From positions 1-27,917 of IMG/VR virus record IMGVR_UViG_3300025276_000168: a DNA stretch of 27,917 nt. One strand, 5' to 3'. This document shows, one piece after another, positions 11,477 to 18,899 of the stretch. This DNA is from a virus. A program made the translations under genes and the position numbers. Every line of letters starts with the position of its first letter. Position 1 is the stretch's first letter. The notes below the pieces were generated by a model, which was not told where the DNA came from, ran no database searches, and was given only the letters and a program-made list of their open reading frames with translations.

Positions 11477-12068
11477 CGGGCAATTCCTTTCCAATCATCA
11501 ATATGGCGTCCCAAAAAGCCCTATCTTGCGCGTACCCTACCACAAAAATTGACGCGTTTGAACGATACTTTTCGAAGGCCTGCCTGCCAATAAGAAGACG
11601 ACCAGAACCAATGTCATTTACTGGGCAGGGTGTGTTGGCTAAAGCCATTGCCTTGAACACACGCGGGTTGCTGCACATGATGCTAATGCCGCTGACCTGA
11701 AGCCCTAGCCCGCCAACAGCCTGTGGAGCGCCAAGCAATCTGGCGTCCTTGCGCCTGCCACATTCAAGGTCTTGCGTCATGCTACCTTCAGCTATGCCAA
11801 ATAGTGATACTTGAAAGCCGCGTGATGTGGGTATCAAACAAGAGTCGTTTCCACCGCCACCCATCATCGTTGGTGCCATCGCAGTGGGTACAGGATTTCC
11901 CATGACGCCCTGACCGCCGTTGTTGACGACGCTGTTAGTGTCGCTGGTATTATTGCTGTCCACGTTGGAACCCGCACCAATGTTGGTGTTCAGGTCGCCA
12001 TTAACGTCTTGGGCAGCGCATGGAGACGTTAATAAGACTAAAAATAGGATAGCGTGCTTGACTCGCAT
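11331..12068 (-). CDS. Secreted Asn/Gly-rich protein with Sec signal peptide, 245 aa
   Basis: The ATG at 12068 has a perfect GGAGG before it. MRVKHAILFLVLLTSPCAA is a signal peptide, cleaved about residue 19. An Asn/Gly/Ser-rich segment (21-75) follows, then a compact cysteine-containing domain (about 76-170: NDSCLIPTSRGFQVSLFGIAEG, TQDLECGRRKDARLL, IMCSNPRVFKAMALANTPCP), and a low-complexity polar tail. The domain pattern occurs in periplasm-directed phage proteins of unknown function. Its tail overlaps the next gene by 146 nt and its start overlaps the lipoprotein gene by 31 nt. Confidence 0.75.
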   Translation of the reverse strand: MRVKHAILFLVLLTSPCAAQDVNGDLNTNIGAGSNVDSNNTSDTNSVVNNGGQGVMGNPVPTAMAPTMMGGGGNDSCLIPTSRGFQVSLFGIAEGSMTQDLECGRRKDARLLGAPQAVGGLGLQVSGISIMCSNPRVFKAMALANTPCPVNDIGSGRLLIGRQAFEKYRSNASIFVVGYAQDRAFWDAILMIGKELPDVEASNRNQPSLSDRFRRNGGPNDNRPANDGRRGDGSGESLTDTGNGG

Positions 12069-12268
12069 TCCACCTCCAAAACGTCTCTGATCTGAGTATC
12101 AGCACACAGCACAACAAGCCCGGCGTCAGTAAAACCCATTTCAGCAAGCGTTTTTGCATTTTTTCTAGCCTCGCAAGTCGCCTCGCCCATACAGATTGAC
12201 GGATACAGTATCGGCTGATTGACCGTTGTGCAGCCTGCAAGAATCATGACGGGCAACACGCGTATCAT
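12038..12268 (-). CDS. Small lipoprotein, 76 aa (o-spanin-like candidate)
   Basis: MIRVLPVMILAGC carries a lipobox (LAGC) with the lipidation cysteine at residue 13, so the protein is predicted to be anchored in the outer membrane after cleavage by signal peptidase II. The mature part has four further cysteines (26, 32, 55, 68), enough for two disulfides. The ATG overlaps the stop of the upstream membrane/coiled-coil gene (ATGA), the arrangement of Rz/Rz1-type spanin pairs. Unlike classical Rz1 it is not proline-rich, so the spanin role is only inferred. Confidence 0.65.
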   Translation of the reverse strand: MIRVLPVMILAGCTTVNQPILYPSICMGEATCEARKNAKTLAEMGFTDAGLVVLCADTQIRDVLEVECESSTLSYF

Positions 12269-12489
12269 TTGCGCTCCAGTATACGATCAATTTTTGCGTC
12301 CAGACCGTCAAGGCGTGACATTACGCGGTCCATCTGAGCATTGCTGTCTGATTTTGTCATGTATTCTTCGCGGGTGCGATTAAGCAATATTTGGACTCGC
12401 TTCGTTTCGTCATGCTGCGCCTTCAGCCACCAAGCCATGAACCCGATTATTGTGGTCAGCAAAATATTCCATAGCGCATCCACCTCCAT
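12265..12489 (-). CDS. Short N-anchored coiled-coil protein, 74 aa (i-spanin-like candidate)
   Basis: The ATG at 12489 follows AAGGGA by about 8 nt and overlaps the upstream stop (TGATG). A single membrane helix (about 8-24, NILLTTIIGFMAWWLKA) is followed by a charged helical segment to the end, with heptad-spaced hydrophobics (MDRVMSRLDGLDAKIDRILERK). This N-in/C-out layout directly upstream of an overlapping lipoprotein gene suggests the inner-membrane half of a two-component spanin, although i-spanins are usually longer. The alternative is a head or holin accessory. Confidence 0.65.
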   Translation of the reverse strand: MEVDALWNILLTTIIGFMAWWLKAQHDETKRVQILLNRTREEYMTKSDSNAQMDRVMSRLDGLDAKIDRILERK

Positions 12490-12776
12490 CAGTAAGTCCC
12501 TTCCCAAACGCGGAACTTGTCAAACTCTCCAGAAATTATCTTTTTCTGGACAACCTCTTTAGCGGCTTGTGTATCAGACCACGCCACGCCTGCCTCTTTC
12601 AGCCAAGCACCAATTATGGCTGGCTCCAAGAAGCCAACGATTCGGTTCTCACCAGACATGCCTATGCCAGCGTCTCTGGCCATCCGCGCGTCTTTTAGCG
12701 CTTGACTTACGTCGTGGCGCTGCTTGATGACCATGTGGTCATGCTCAAAGCTAATCTTTTCTGAAATCTTTGCCAT
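12489..12776 (-). CDS. Hypothetical late protein, 95 aa
   Basis: A basic soluble protein with an N-terminal segment FEHDHMVIKQRHDVSQALKDARMARDAGIGM, a central helix (GFLEPAIIGAWLKEAGVAW) and a final KIISGEFDKFRVWEGTY. Small proteins of this sort follow capsid genes in many short-tailed marine phages and may be head-completion or head-to-tail factors, but the role is not established. The ribosome-binding site is weak, so translation is probably coupled to the gene 3 nt upstream. Confidence 0.65.
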   Translation of the reverse strand: MAKISEKISFEHDHMVIKQRHDVSQALKDARMARDAGIGMSGENRIVGFLEPAIIGAWLKEAGVAWSDTQAAKEVVQKKIISGEFDKFRVWEGTY

Positions 12777-12779
12777 GTC

Positions 12780-12971
12780 TTATTTGCTCTTGGCACGCTT
12801 AGTGGGTGCGGGAGCCGGAGCTGGCTTAACGTCCCCTAGCACCTTCAGTGCATCTGGACGGACGCGCATCAAGGTCTGAACCTCTGCATTGGGAAGCTCT
12901 GCCGTGTCACCCTGCACCAGCTTACCGATAGACGTGTGTACTTTAAAACCCACAACTAAAACTTTTTTCAT
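12780..12971 (-). CDS. Small head-region protein, 63 aa
   Basis: The ATG at 12971 has AAAGGAA about 6 nt upstream; the frame is open to 13265 but the extension overlaps the capsid gene and does not look coding. MKKVLVVGFKVHTSIGKLVQGDTAELPNAEVQTLMR is a compact beta-rich domain, followed by a flexible Pro/Ala/Lys-rich tail (PAPAPAPTKRAKSK). The tail suggests an extended contact with DNA or capsid, and position right after the major capsid gene suggests a head decoration or completion protein. Confidence 0.7.
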   Translation of the reverse strand: MKKVLVVGFKVHTSIGKLVQGDTAELPNAEVQTLMRVRPDALKVLGDVKPAPAPAPTKRAKSK

Positions 12972-12992
12972 GTCGTTTCCTTTGATGAAGTT

Positions 12993-13016
12993 AGAGGGGC
13001 GGCTTGTCGCCCCTCT
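12993..13016 (-). promoter_or_regulatory. Hairpin between the capsid gene and the next late gene
   Basis: A 9-bp perfect stem (12993-13001 with 13008-13016) with a 6-nt loop stands 10 bp after the capsid stop. It is GC-rich but has no following T-run on the leftward transcript. Such hairpins after capsid genes can act as partial terminators or mRNA 3' stabilisers, raising capsid mRNA relative to downstream genes. Confidence 0.5.
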
Positions 13017-13026
13017 ATTTAATGTA

Positions 13027-13983
13027 TTACGAAGTTGTGTTGTCGTAAATTGCGCCGTTTGCTTTTTCGTTCTTGGAGCAAAGAGCCAATTCGGTTGTGA
13101 CCTGACGAGTAGTGTTGTCGCCATTTTTCGCAAGTGCAACATTCTTGGTTCCACGCAATACTGCGCATTCCCACATGTTGTCCTGCAAAATAAACACGTC
13201 GCGTGAACGGTTCTCCCTTGAGGGGTGAAATTCGACAGTACCCCACGGAGTGACATACACCGCAAGAGATTTTACAACAGTCTCATCGCCAGCCTGTACG
13301 GAAGAACGCTGATTGTTGTTACCAGTGAAGCCCAGAGCTACATTCATTTGGAATGCAGACAAGTACACTGTATCCGGCTTTCCGCCTTCTTCCCAGATTG
13401 ACTGCATAACGTCGTCAAACTTGTCCTGCGAGAATGCAGTTGGTGTGCCGTCGTCTGTACGAGCGTCTGTGCCGTCGCCGGTTGGGTTCGCGCCGGCGTT
13501 ACCAGACTGGAAGTTTACGTTAGTAATCAACCATGATGGTACGCCACCAGTTTTACGAGCAGCAACATTTGAGCCAACTACGTTGCCTTGGTTTGCGAAC
13601 AAAGCTCTTTCAATGTCAAGCTTCTGCTCTTTTGCGATAAGCAGTGTTTGGTAGGCCAATTCCTTGGCACGACCTGCATTGTCCACCGCTTCATCCGTAT
13701 CGGACACAACCACAGCATTTTTGAAAATCTGTGTGCGTGCGCCAAGACGTACAGTTGGGGTAACTGCATCGGCGGCTGTTGCGTCGCCTTCAATGTGAGC
13801 ATTTACGGCGGAAGCGCGCAATGCCTGAGTTTGCCACTCAACGAGAGTGTTCTTTGCTTTGGTTTTGCTCGACTTTGAGTAAAACGGAGTATCACTTGGG
13901 TCTACATTGTAGATCATGTCACTTAGGTCTTCACGAATGCCTACGGCATCGTATGTATCGAATGTATTTGCTGGCTGTGCCAT
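13027..13983 (-). CDS. Major capsid protein (DUF5309/SU10-type, HK97 fold)
   Basis: A 318-aa protein with the opening TFDTYDAVGIREDLSDMIYNVDPSDTPF and body features of the DUF5309 capsid family: VEWQTQALRA, RLGARTQIFKNAVVVSDT, a KLDIERALFANQ helix, DTVYLSAFQMNVALGFTG and a WGTVEFHPSRENRSRDVFIL strand segment. This family is the HK97-fold major capsid protein of many marine podovirus-like phages. It assembles the icosahedral shell with the scaffold protein encoded just upstream. GAAAGGA precedes the ATG. Length is typical. Confidence 0.9.
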   Translation of the reverse strand: MAQPANTFDTYDAVGIREDLSDMIYNVDPSDTPFYSKSSKTKAKNTLVEWQTQALRASAVNAHIEGDATAADAVTPTVRLGARTQIFKNAVVVSDTDEAVDNAGRAKELAYQTLLIAKEQKLDIERALFANQGNVVGSNVAARKTGGVPSWLITNVNFQSGNAGANPTGDGTDARTDDGTPTAFSQDKFDDVMQSIWEEGGKPDTVYLSAFQMNVALGFTGNNNQRSSVQAGDETVVKSLAVYVTPWGTVEFHPSRENRSRDVFILQDNMWECAVLRGTKNVALAKNGDNTTRQVTTELALCSKNEKANGAIYDNTTS

Positions 13984-14004
13984 TTGTTTAGTCCTTTCAA
14001 AGAC

Positions 14005-14976
14005 TTAGGAGTTAAGCATCAAGCTCAATGCGTCATTGATTGAGCCTGATTTCTGCAAGCGCTGTTGCGCTTTTTTGCGAGTGTTGGCTTTGCTGTCCGC
14101 AGTTTTCTTTGCACCAGCTTTAACAACAGGTCGGGCGTTTTGGCCTTTCTGCTGTGTCTTTCCGCGCTTTGCTACCAATGCCCGGTACTTACGAGCGTCG
14201 TTCAATGCCCGCACATAACGTGCGTCTGACACGTTGGCCATTTCCTCGGCGGTAAAGCCGTAGTCCATACCCACTTGCATCAAATCACCCTTCAACTGCT
14301 CACCCCGTTCCGGGTCGGCAATTTCAGGTATGTGCTGCTTCAAAATCTCAGCTTGCTCTTGCAGATACGACGTGTGCGCTTGCTGTTGCTGCTGTGATTG
14401 CTGTTGCTGCATTTGTTGAACTTGGTACATTTGCTGGTCGTGACCCGCCTTAGCCTCGTCATATTTGAGCTTTTCTTCCATGTACCCGATTGGGTCACTT
14501 TCAAATAGCTCTCGGGACGGTGGGATTGGGGCAGTAACGCCATTTTGCGCTTGCTGGTACAACTGCAAGACTTGCTGTTGCCGTTGTTGCAGCTCGGCGG
14601 CCTGCTGTTGAATTTGCTTTCGCGCCTCCGCAGCTTCTTGAAACCGCTTGCTGATTGCCGCTTGACCCGCAGCAGATTGTTTTAGCTGCTCAAGTGTCCA
14701 GTGTTCATCTTTGCCGTCAACTTTAACGGGGATGAGGTTGGGTTGAGCGTCTTCAACTTCTACTGAGTCTTCATCGTCAATTTGGTCGTCATCGTAATCG
14801 TCGGACGCCTCAACGTCATCTGAATACTCTTCTGATGCTTCAATCTCGTCACTTGGACCGTCGTCTTCAGGCTCAGTAATCAAGTCAACAGCGTCACTCA
14901 GATTATCCGATGCTTCAGGTGCTTCGGAGGTCGATAGCAGGCTCTCAGCCGCTTGTTCTAGGGTAGTCGCTTCCAC
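14005..14976 (-). CDS. Scaffolding-like protein, acidic and Gln-rich, 323 aa
   Basis: The GTG at 14976 follows AAGGAAG by about 7 nt. The N-terminal third is extremely acidic (EASEEYSDDVEASDDYDDDQ), then a VDGKDEHWTLEQLKQ linker, a long Gln-rich coiled coil (about 105-210, including a poly-Gln stretch), a small helical segment (PERGEQLKGDLMQVGMDYGF) and a very basic Lys/Arg tail. An acidic head, coiled coil and basic C-terminus directly upstream of the capsid gene is the standard layout for a scaffold protein; the basic tail would bind the capsid interior. No catalytic motif is present. Confidence 0.8.
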   Translation of the reverse strand: MEATTLEQAAESLLSTSEAPEASDNLSDAVDLITEPEDDGPSDEIEASEEYSDDVEASDDYDDDQIDDEDSVEVEDAQPNLIPVKVDGKDEHWTLEQLKQSAAGQAAISKRFQEAAEARKQIQQQAAELQQRQQQVLQLYQQAQNGVTAPIPPSRELFESDPIGYMEEKLKYDEAKAGHDQQMYQVQQMQQQQSQQQQQAHTSYLQEQAEILKQHIPEIADPERGEQLKGDLMQVGMDYGFTAEEMANVSDARYVRALNDARKYRALVAKRGKTQQKGQNARPVVKAGAKKTADSKANTRKKAQQRLQKSGSINDALSLMLNS

Positions 14977-14980
14977 GGTG

Positions 14981-15223
14981 CTACTTCCTTTGCTTGCGAT
15001 CTAAAAATGTCTCTGCCGTCGTAGCGGCGTCGAGTTTCATTTCGATCAGGTTTAGCGCACAGATTATCCCGTGCGCCGCTTCGCGTGCCTCTACGTCAGA
15101 GGCAACGCTGTCTGTGAAAACCTTTATCTGGTCATCACGAACGTCTTGCACAAACGACAGAAACGCGGTGTCAGCCTTTAGCCGCCGCGCTTCGTCTGCT
15201 TTTATGCGTATTTCTGTTGTCAT
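14981..15223 (-). CDS. Hypothetical late protein between portal and scaffold, 80 aa
   Basis: It starts in an ATGA overlap with the portal stop. The product is a helical, amphipathic protein (MTTEIRIKADEARRLKADTAFL, FVQDVRDDQIKVFTD, HGIICALNLIEMKLDAATTAETFLDRKQRK) with alternating acidic and basic patches. A gene of this size between portal and scaffold is common in short-tailed phages, where it may help head assembly, but I do not recognise the family. Confidence 0.7.
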   Translation of the reverse strand: MTTEIRIKADEARRLKADTAFLSFVQDVRDDQIKVFTDSVASDVEAREAAHGIICALNLIEMKLDAATTAETFLDRKQRK

Positions 15224-17304
15224 TGCTGTGGCATCCCTTGAGCCATTCCGCCAATCATGCGGACTTTATCCTGCTCGGCCTGCACACGGGCTACATCAAC
15301 GGCAGTGCCGTATTCGCCGTAAACCTTTGCTGCATCCACCAGCAAGTCTTGCGCCATCTGGTCACGCTTCAAGTCGTCCTCAGCAGAAGCTTTTTGCGCC
15401 TCAAGCTGCAACTTAGCCATGTCAGACTGCATCTTGGCTTGCGCCTTGATTTGCTCAGCCTGCAAGAACGCTGCATTTGGATCGGCTGCCTGACCTTGGG
15501 CTTCCTGAGCCTGTTGCTGCATCTGCAACATCTGCATTTCAATCTCTGGCGTAATTGGTGCAAAGTAGCGGTCAGCATTGCGTATGCCAGCGACAGCTAG
15601 TTGATCGGCCAATGTGTTGCGAATGTTGGTCATGCTGACCAAACCATTCTGCGGGCCGTATGTCTGGTAAACCATAGTCTGCATTTGCAGCGCTTGGTTT
15701 AGAGCCATCATCTTCTCTTCTTCACGGCCAGTGCCGAGGCCGACGTTGATTGATACGTCCATTGACGTATTCCAGACGCGCGGGTCAACTGGCACAAATG
15801 AGCCGTTCATTCGCATCATTTGCTCTTCGTCTACGTTCTTGCTGTAAAGGCGAAGCATAATGCCAAATAGGTCACGCATACCGTCTGCAAGGTTACGAAC
15901 CATAACCTCAACTTGGCCCGCAGCAGACTGTACAGTGGCCTGTACGGCTGCTTTGGTTGTTGACTGCATCGCATCTGGGTCAAGGCCCATAGAGGCTCTG
16001 GAAACGCCTGTTTTGGTCTCCACCAAGCCATCAAGATAAGTCAGCGCACCAAGTGTCTGGCCGGCAGTAAATGGCACTGACAGCTCCTGCACTGAGCCGG
16101 GCTGACGCATGCGAACGATTGCGCCGATTTCGTTGTTTAGCACATCGTCAATATTGACTGCGCCCTCAACAATGCCCAGGCGAGGATTGTTTGTCATTGC
16201 CACATTGTCGAGGATTGAGCGCAGCACAGACGTAGCTGCGTCCTGATCGTCCATGACAATTTCAGCAAGCGATTGACCGTAGAATGCGTGTGGCTCTGGG
16301 TCGATCTCAAACTTGGCAAATGGCAGCTCATCGCATGGCTCAAAATCAAGCATTTCGTATGCTGTGCCGCCGCAAGTAATCTTGTGCAAAACAGGAATGC
16401 CAGTGCCGTCTACGTCAATTCGCATATAAGCTTCTGTCACGGCAACATTACGCATAGACGGGTCTTGCTCATCCTCGTCTGATGTATCCGCTCCGTAGCC
16501 TTGGCGCTCGAACACCTCGGCCTGCGTAATGTCAGACCCTTCCTCAAAGTTGTCCAAGTTTATGACAACCTCTGGGTCGTAGCCCATAGCAATCAAATCG
16601 CCAGCACGCATGTCTGTGCGATGAGCTACAACGTAGGCGTCGGCAAGGCTTCGAGCATCACGGTTAATGAAAAACTCTTCTGGCGGCACGCTTTCAATGC
16701 AAAGCTCACCCTTTTCCTTTTGGCGGCTAATCTTTGTGCTGTGGACAGGCATTTCAACTTCCATGCCCATTTCGTCAATTTCAGCCGTATATACAACTGT
16801 ATGCTCAATCACGGTCACATCATCGTCATCAACAAGATACGTGTACTCATCGTCTGACAGGTCTGTGAACGTGTAAATCTCAGCCTCTGGGTACGTCATC
16901 CAGTAGGCTTTCACGATCCCTTGTTTTTTAACAAGGGCGTCTTGAAAGGCGTCATTCATCACGCGATACCCGTTTAGGCGGGTAAACTCATGGTGCATAA
17001 ACTCAGTGGCCTGCTCCGCCATTGCCACATCTTCTGGACCGTTTGGCGTGTACTCAACAGGTTTGGCTGTGCTGAGGAAAATACGCATTAAACTTGGCTT
17101 CACTGCACGTACGGTATCCCGTACCTTTGTGGCTACAACTTTGCTGCGTCCATCCTCATGGCCAAGGTCAACCTCGCCATCATAATAGCGTTGCGCCTTA
17201 ATGCGGTCATGGCTAATTTCGCCTTCAATGAAGTCTACAGCGTCGGAGATTGCGTCTTGGACAATGCTTTCAACTTCGCTATCTGATTTGGGTTTAAGTT
17301 CCAT
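15220..17304 (-). CDS. Portal protein
   Basis: A 694-aa protein beginning with helices typical of P22-like portals (SIVQDAISDAVDFIEGEISHDR), followed by the RAKV-type segment DTVRAVKPSLMRIFLSTAKPVEY, a beta-rich body (SVPPEEFFINRDARSLADAYVVAHRT) and a YGQSLAEIVMDDQDAATSVLRSILDNVAM stem helix. The C-terminal third is a Gln/Ala-rich coiled-coil barrel (MQMLQMQQQAQEAQGQAADPN). The portal ring is the packaging gate and connector at the capsid vertex. Its ATG shares a base with the stop of the upstream internal-protein gene (TAATG). Length fits podovirus portals. Confidence 0.9.
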   Translation of the reverse strand: MELKPKSDSEVESIVQDAISDAVDFIEGEISHDRIKAQRYYDGEVDLGHEDGRSKVVATKVRDTVRAVKPSLMRIFLSTAKPVEYTPNGPEDVAMAEQATEFMHHEFTRLNGYRVMNDAFQDALVKKQGIVKAYWMTYPEAEIYTFTDLSDDEYTYLVDDDDVTVIEHTVVYTAEIDEMGMEVEMPVHSTKISRQKEKGELCIESVPPEEFFINRDARSLADAYVVAHRTDMRAGDLIAMGYDPEVVINLDNFEEGSDITQAEVFERQGYGADTSDEDEQDPSMRNVAVTEAYMRIDVDGTGIPVLHKITCGGTAYEMLDFEPCDELPFAKFEIDPEPHAFYGQSLAEIVMDDQDAATSVLRSILDNVAMTNNPRLGIVEGAVNIDDVLNNEIGAIVRMRQPGSVQELSVPFTAGQTLGALTYLDGLVETKTGVSRASMGLDPDAMQSTTKAAVQATVQSAAGQVEVMVRNLADGMRDLFGIMLRLYSKNVDEEQMMRMNGSFVPVDPRVWNTSMDVSINVGLGTGREEEKMMALNQALQMQTMVYQTYGPQNGLVSMTNIRNTLADQLAVAGIRNADRYFAPITPEIEMQMLQMQQQAQEAQGQAADPNAAFLQAEQIKAQAKMQSDMAKLQLEAQKASAEDDLKRDQMAQDLLVDAAKVYGEYGTAVDVARVQAEQDKVRMIGGMAQGMPQQ

Positions 17305-18890
17305 TATTGCTGGTCCTCGATTAGCTCATTAGAAACCCCAATTGAGGGCATTAGCAGGCTGTTTACAAAAGTCTTGTCGATTAGTTCTTTTGGCGCGCCA
17401 CCTGCAACAACCAAATCCTGAAGCTGCTTAGTCGCCTTTGTGATCTTGGACTGAGAAAGCTTGCGAGACACGCCAGACACGGCCGTCAGACCAAGAAACG
17501 CGGGGTTGATATAGGCCGTGGCAATGTTGAGGTATGTCATCAGGCCATTTCCATTTGGCGCAAGCTTACCCGCAACATTCATAACACGCTGGGGAACGCT
17601 ACCCCTGACAATGCTCTCCATTGCGGAGACCTCATCTGGGCTGAAGAATTTAATCTTGTTTGGGTTTTCTAGTATCTTTGATATGGATGACTTGTACTTC
17701 GATACAACATCAACAGACGCACCAGAGGAGACTTTCCTCCTTGTTTTCCCAAACTCTTTTTCGAGAAGCATAGCCTTTGCATACTTTGAGTTTGCTGCTC
17801 GCGCCGCTTTGACCAGATTGTCGCTTCCAGCTTTAGATGCAAGGCTATCATCCAGTGACTTTATCATGGTCAATATTTCTGGCTGGTCTTTTGCGCCGTT
17901 GTAAATCTTACTAAGCTTGCGAACCACTTTGTCATACTGCGCAAGAGTTACGCTTTGCCCTCCTAAGCCCTCCAGCAAATTAACCGCTGCCATTGTGGCG
18001 TCGTCTGTTGCCGCGTAAGCACCTTGATCAAAGGCGCTGCGAACGGCCTTGTTAATCATGTCCTGAGTTTCATTTGCGTCGAAGCTCTGGCCTGACTTCT
18101 TAACTTGGTCATAGGCGTAATTTTTTTCTGATTTCAGGCTCTGAACTGTTGGTGCGTGAGCGTTTCGGCTCCTCACTGCATTTAGTGTTTTGTTGCCTGT
18201 ATTCACGGCGTTGATTGCCGCTACCGGCGAGAGGAAAGCACCCGCAACCCTAGCAGTCGTCTCAAGGCCAGCTCCAGCACCAGCAGCCTCAGCTAATTGC
18301 CCAGCCGCTTCACTGCCAGCACCAGATACCACCGCAGCAGATTGCGCCTGACCTGAAAGGCCAGCTCTGTCTAGAGCTTCACCAACCTTACCTGCTCGAC
18401 CACCTGAAGCGCCAGCAAGTTTGGCCCCGCCTTTTACCAGCTTACCTACTCCACCTACGGCACCGCCACCGCCAGCAAATTCGCTAATAGTGCCAGCAAA
18501 CTTACCAGCGCGGGTTTTGCCCTTATAATCAAGCTCATCGTCAAGCCCCAAAGCCTCAACACCCGAACGCAAGACTCTACCTGTGGCGGTGTCAAGTACT
18601 GGCAAATCCTCACCAACATCTGCCCCAAGATATTGCAATGCCTCTTGGCCGCCGCGAAGTATTGCGCGACCAGCCATTTCAGGTAGCTCAAGGGTTCCAA
18701 GCAAGCCACGGCCAGCTCCTGACGCGGCTGCTTTTCCAATATCTTCTGCGTATTCGCCAACTGTGTCGATTTCGTCAGCGGGCTGATTGCCAGCAAGGCT
18801 CTTGCGCAACGCGGCATAAGCACCTTCAGCACTATTACCCGTTACTTCATAAGTTTTGCCGTTTGGCGCGGTTATTTCAAATGTTGGCAT
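17304..18890 (-). CDS. Internal virion (DNA-ejection) protein, 528 aa
   Basis: A beta-strand opening (MPTFEITAPNGKTYEVTGNSAEGAYAAL, like small domains at the start of podovirus ejection proteins) is followed by a long Ala/Gly-rich amphipathic region (about 55-225) with several potential membrane-active segments, then a helical, charged C-terminal half (NLVKAARAANSKYAKAMLLEKEFGK) and a final hydrophobic stretch (YINPAFLGLTAVSG). Genes of this character lie immediately upstream of the portal in short-tailed phages and encode proteins that leave the capsid to form the DNA channel. Enzymatic motifs are absent. Function is by analogy. Confidence 0.65.
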   Translation of the reverse strand: MPTFEITAPNGKTYEVTGNSAEGAYAALRKSLAGNQPADEIDTVGEYAEDIGKAAASGAGRGLLGTLELPEMAGRAILRGGQEALQYLGADVGEDLPVLDTATGRVLRSGVEALGLDDELDYKGKTRAGKFAGTISEFAGGGGAVGGVGKLVKGGAKLAGASGGRAGKVGEALDRAGLSGQAQSAAVVSGAGSEAAGQLAEAAGAGAGLETTARVAGAFLSPVAAINAVNTGNKTLNAVRSRNAHAPTVQSLKSEKNYAYDQVKKSGQSFDANETQDMINKAVRSAFDQGAYAATDDATMAAVNLLEGLGGQSVTLAQYDKVVRKLSKIYNGAKDQPEILTMIKSLDDSLASKAGSDNLVKAARAANSKYAKAMLLEKEFGKTRRKVSSGASVDVVSKYKSSISKILENPNKIKFFSPDEVSAMESIVRGSVPQRVMNVAGKLAPNGNGLMTYLNIATAYINPAFLGLTAVSGVSRKLSQSKITKATKQLQDLVVAGGAPKELIDKTFVNSLLMPSIGVSNELIEDQQ

Positions 18891-18899
18891 GTGTTTACC

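Noticed and set aside
12001-12240. Alternative - strand frame over the lipoprotein gene
   Set aside because: No ribosome site or overlap logic; the lipobox frame 12038-12268 has both.
12972-13265. N-terminal extension of the 63-aa head protein
   Set aside because: It runs antiphase through the end of the capsid gene and across the post-capsid hairpin; a good ribosome site marks the ATG at 12971.
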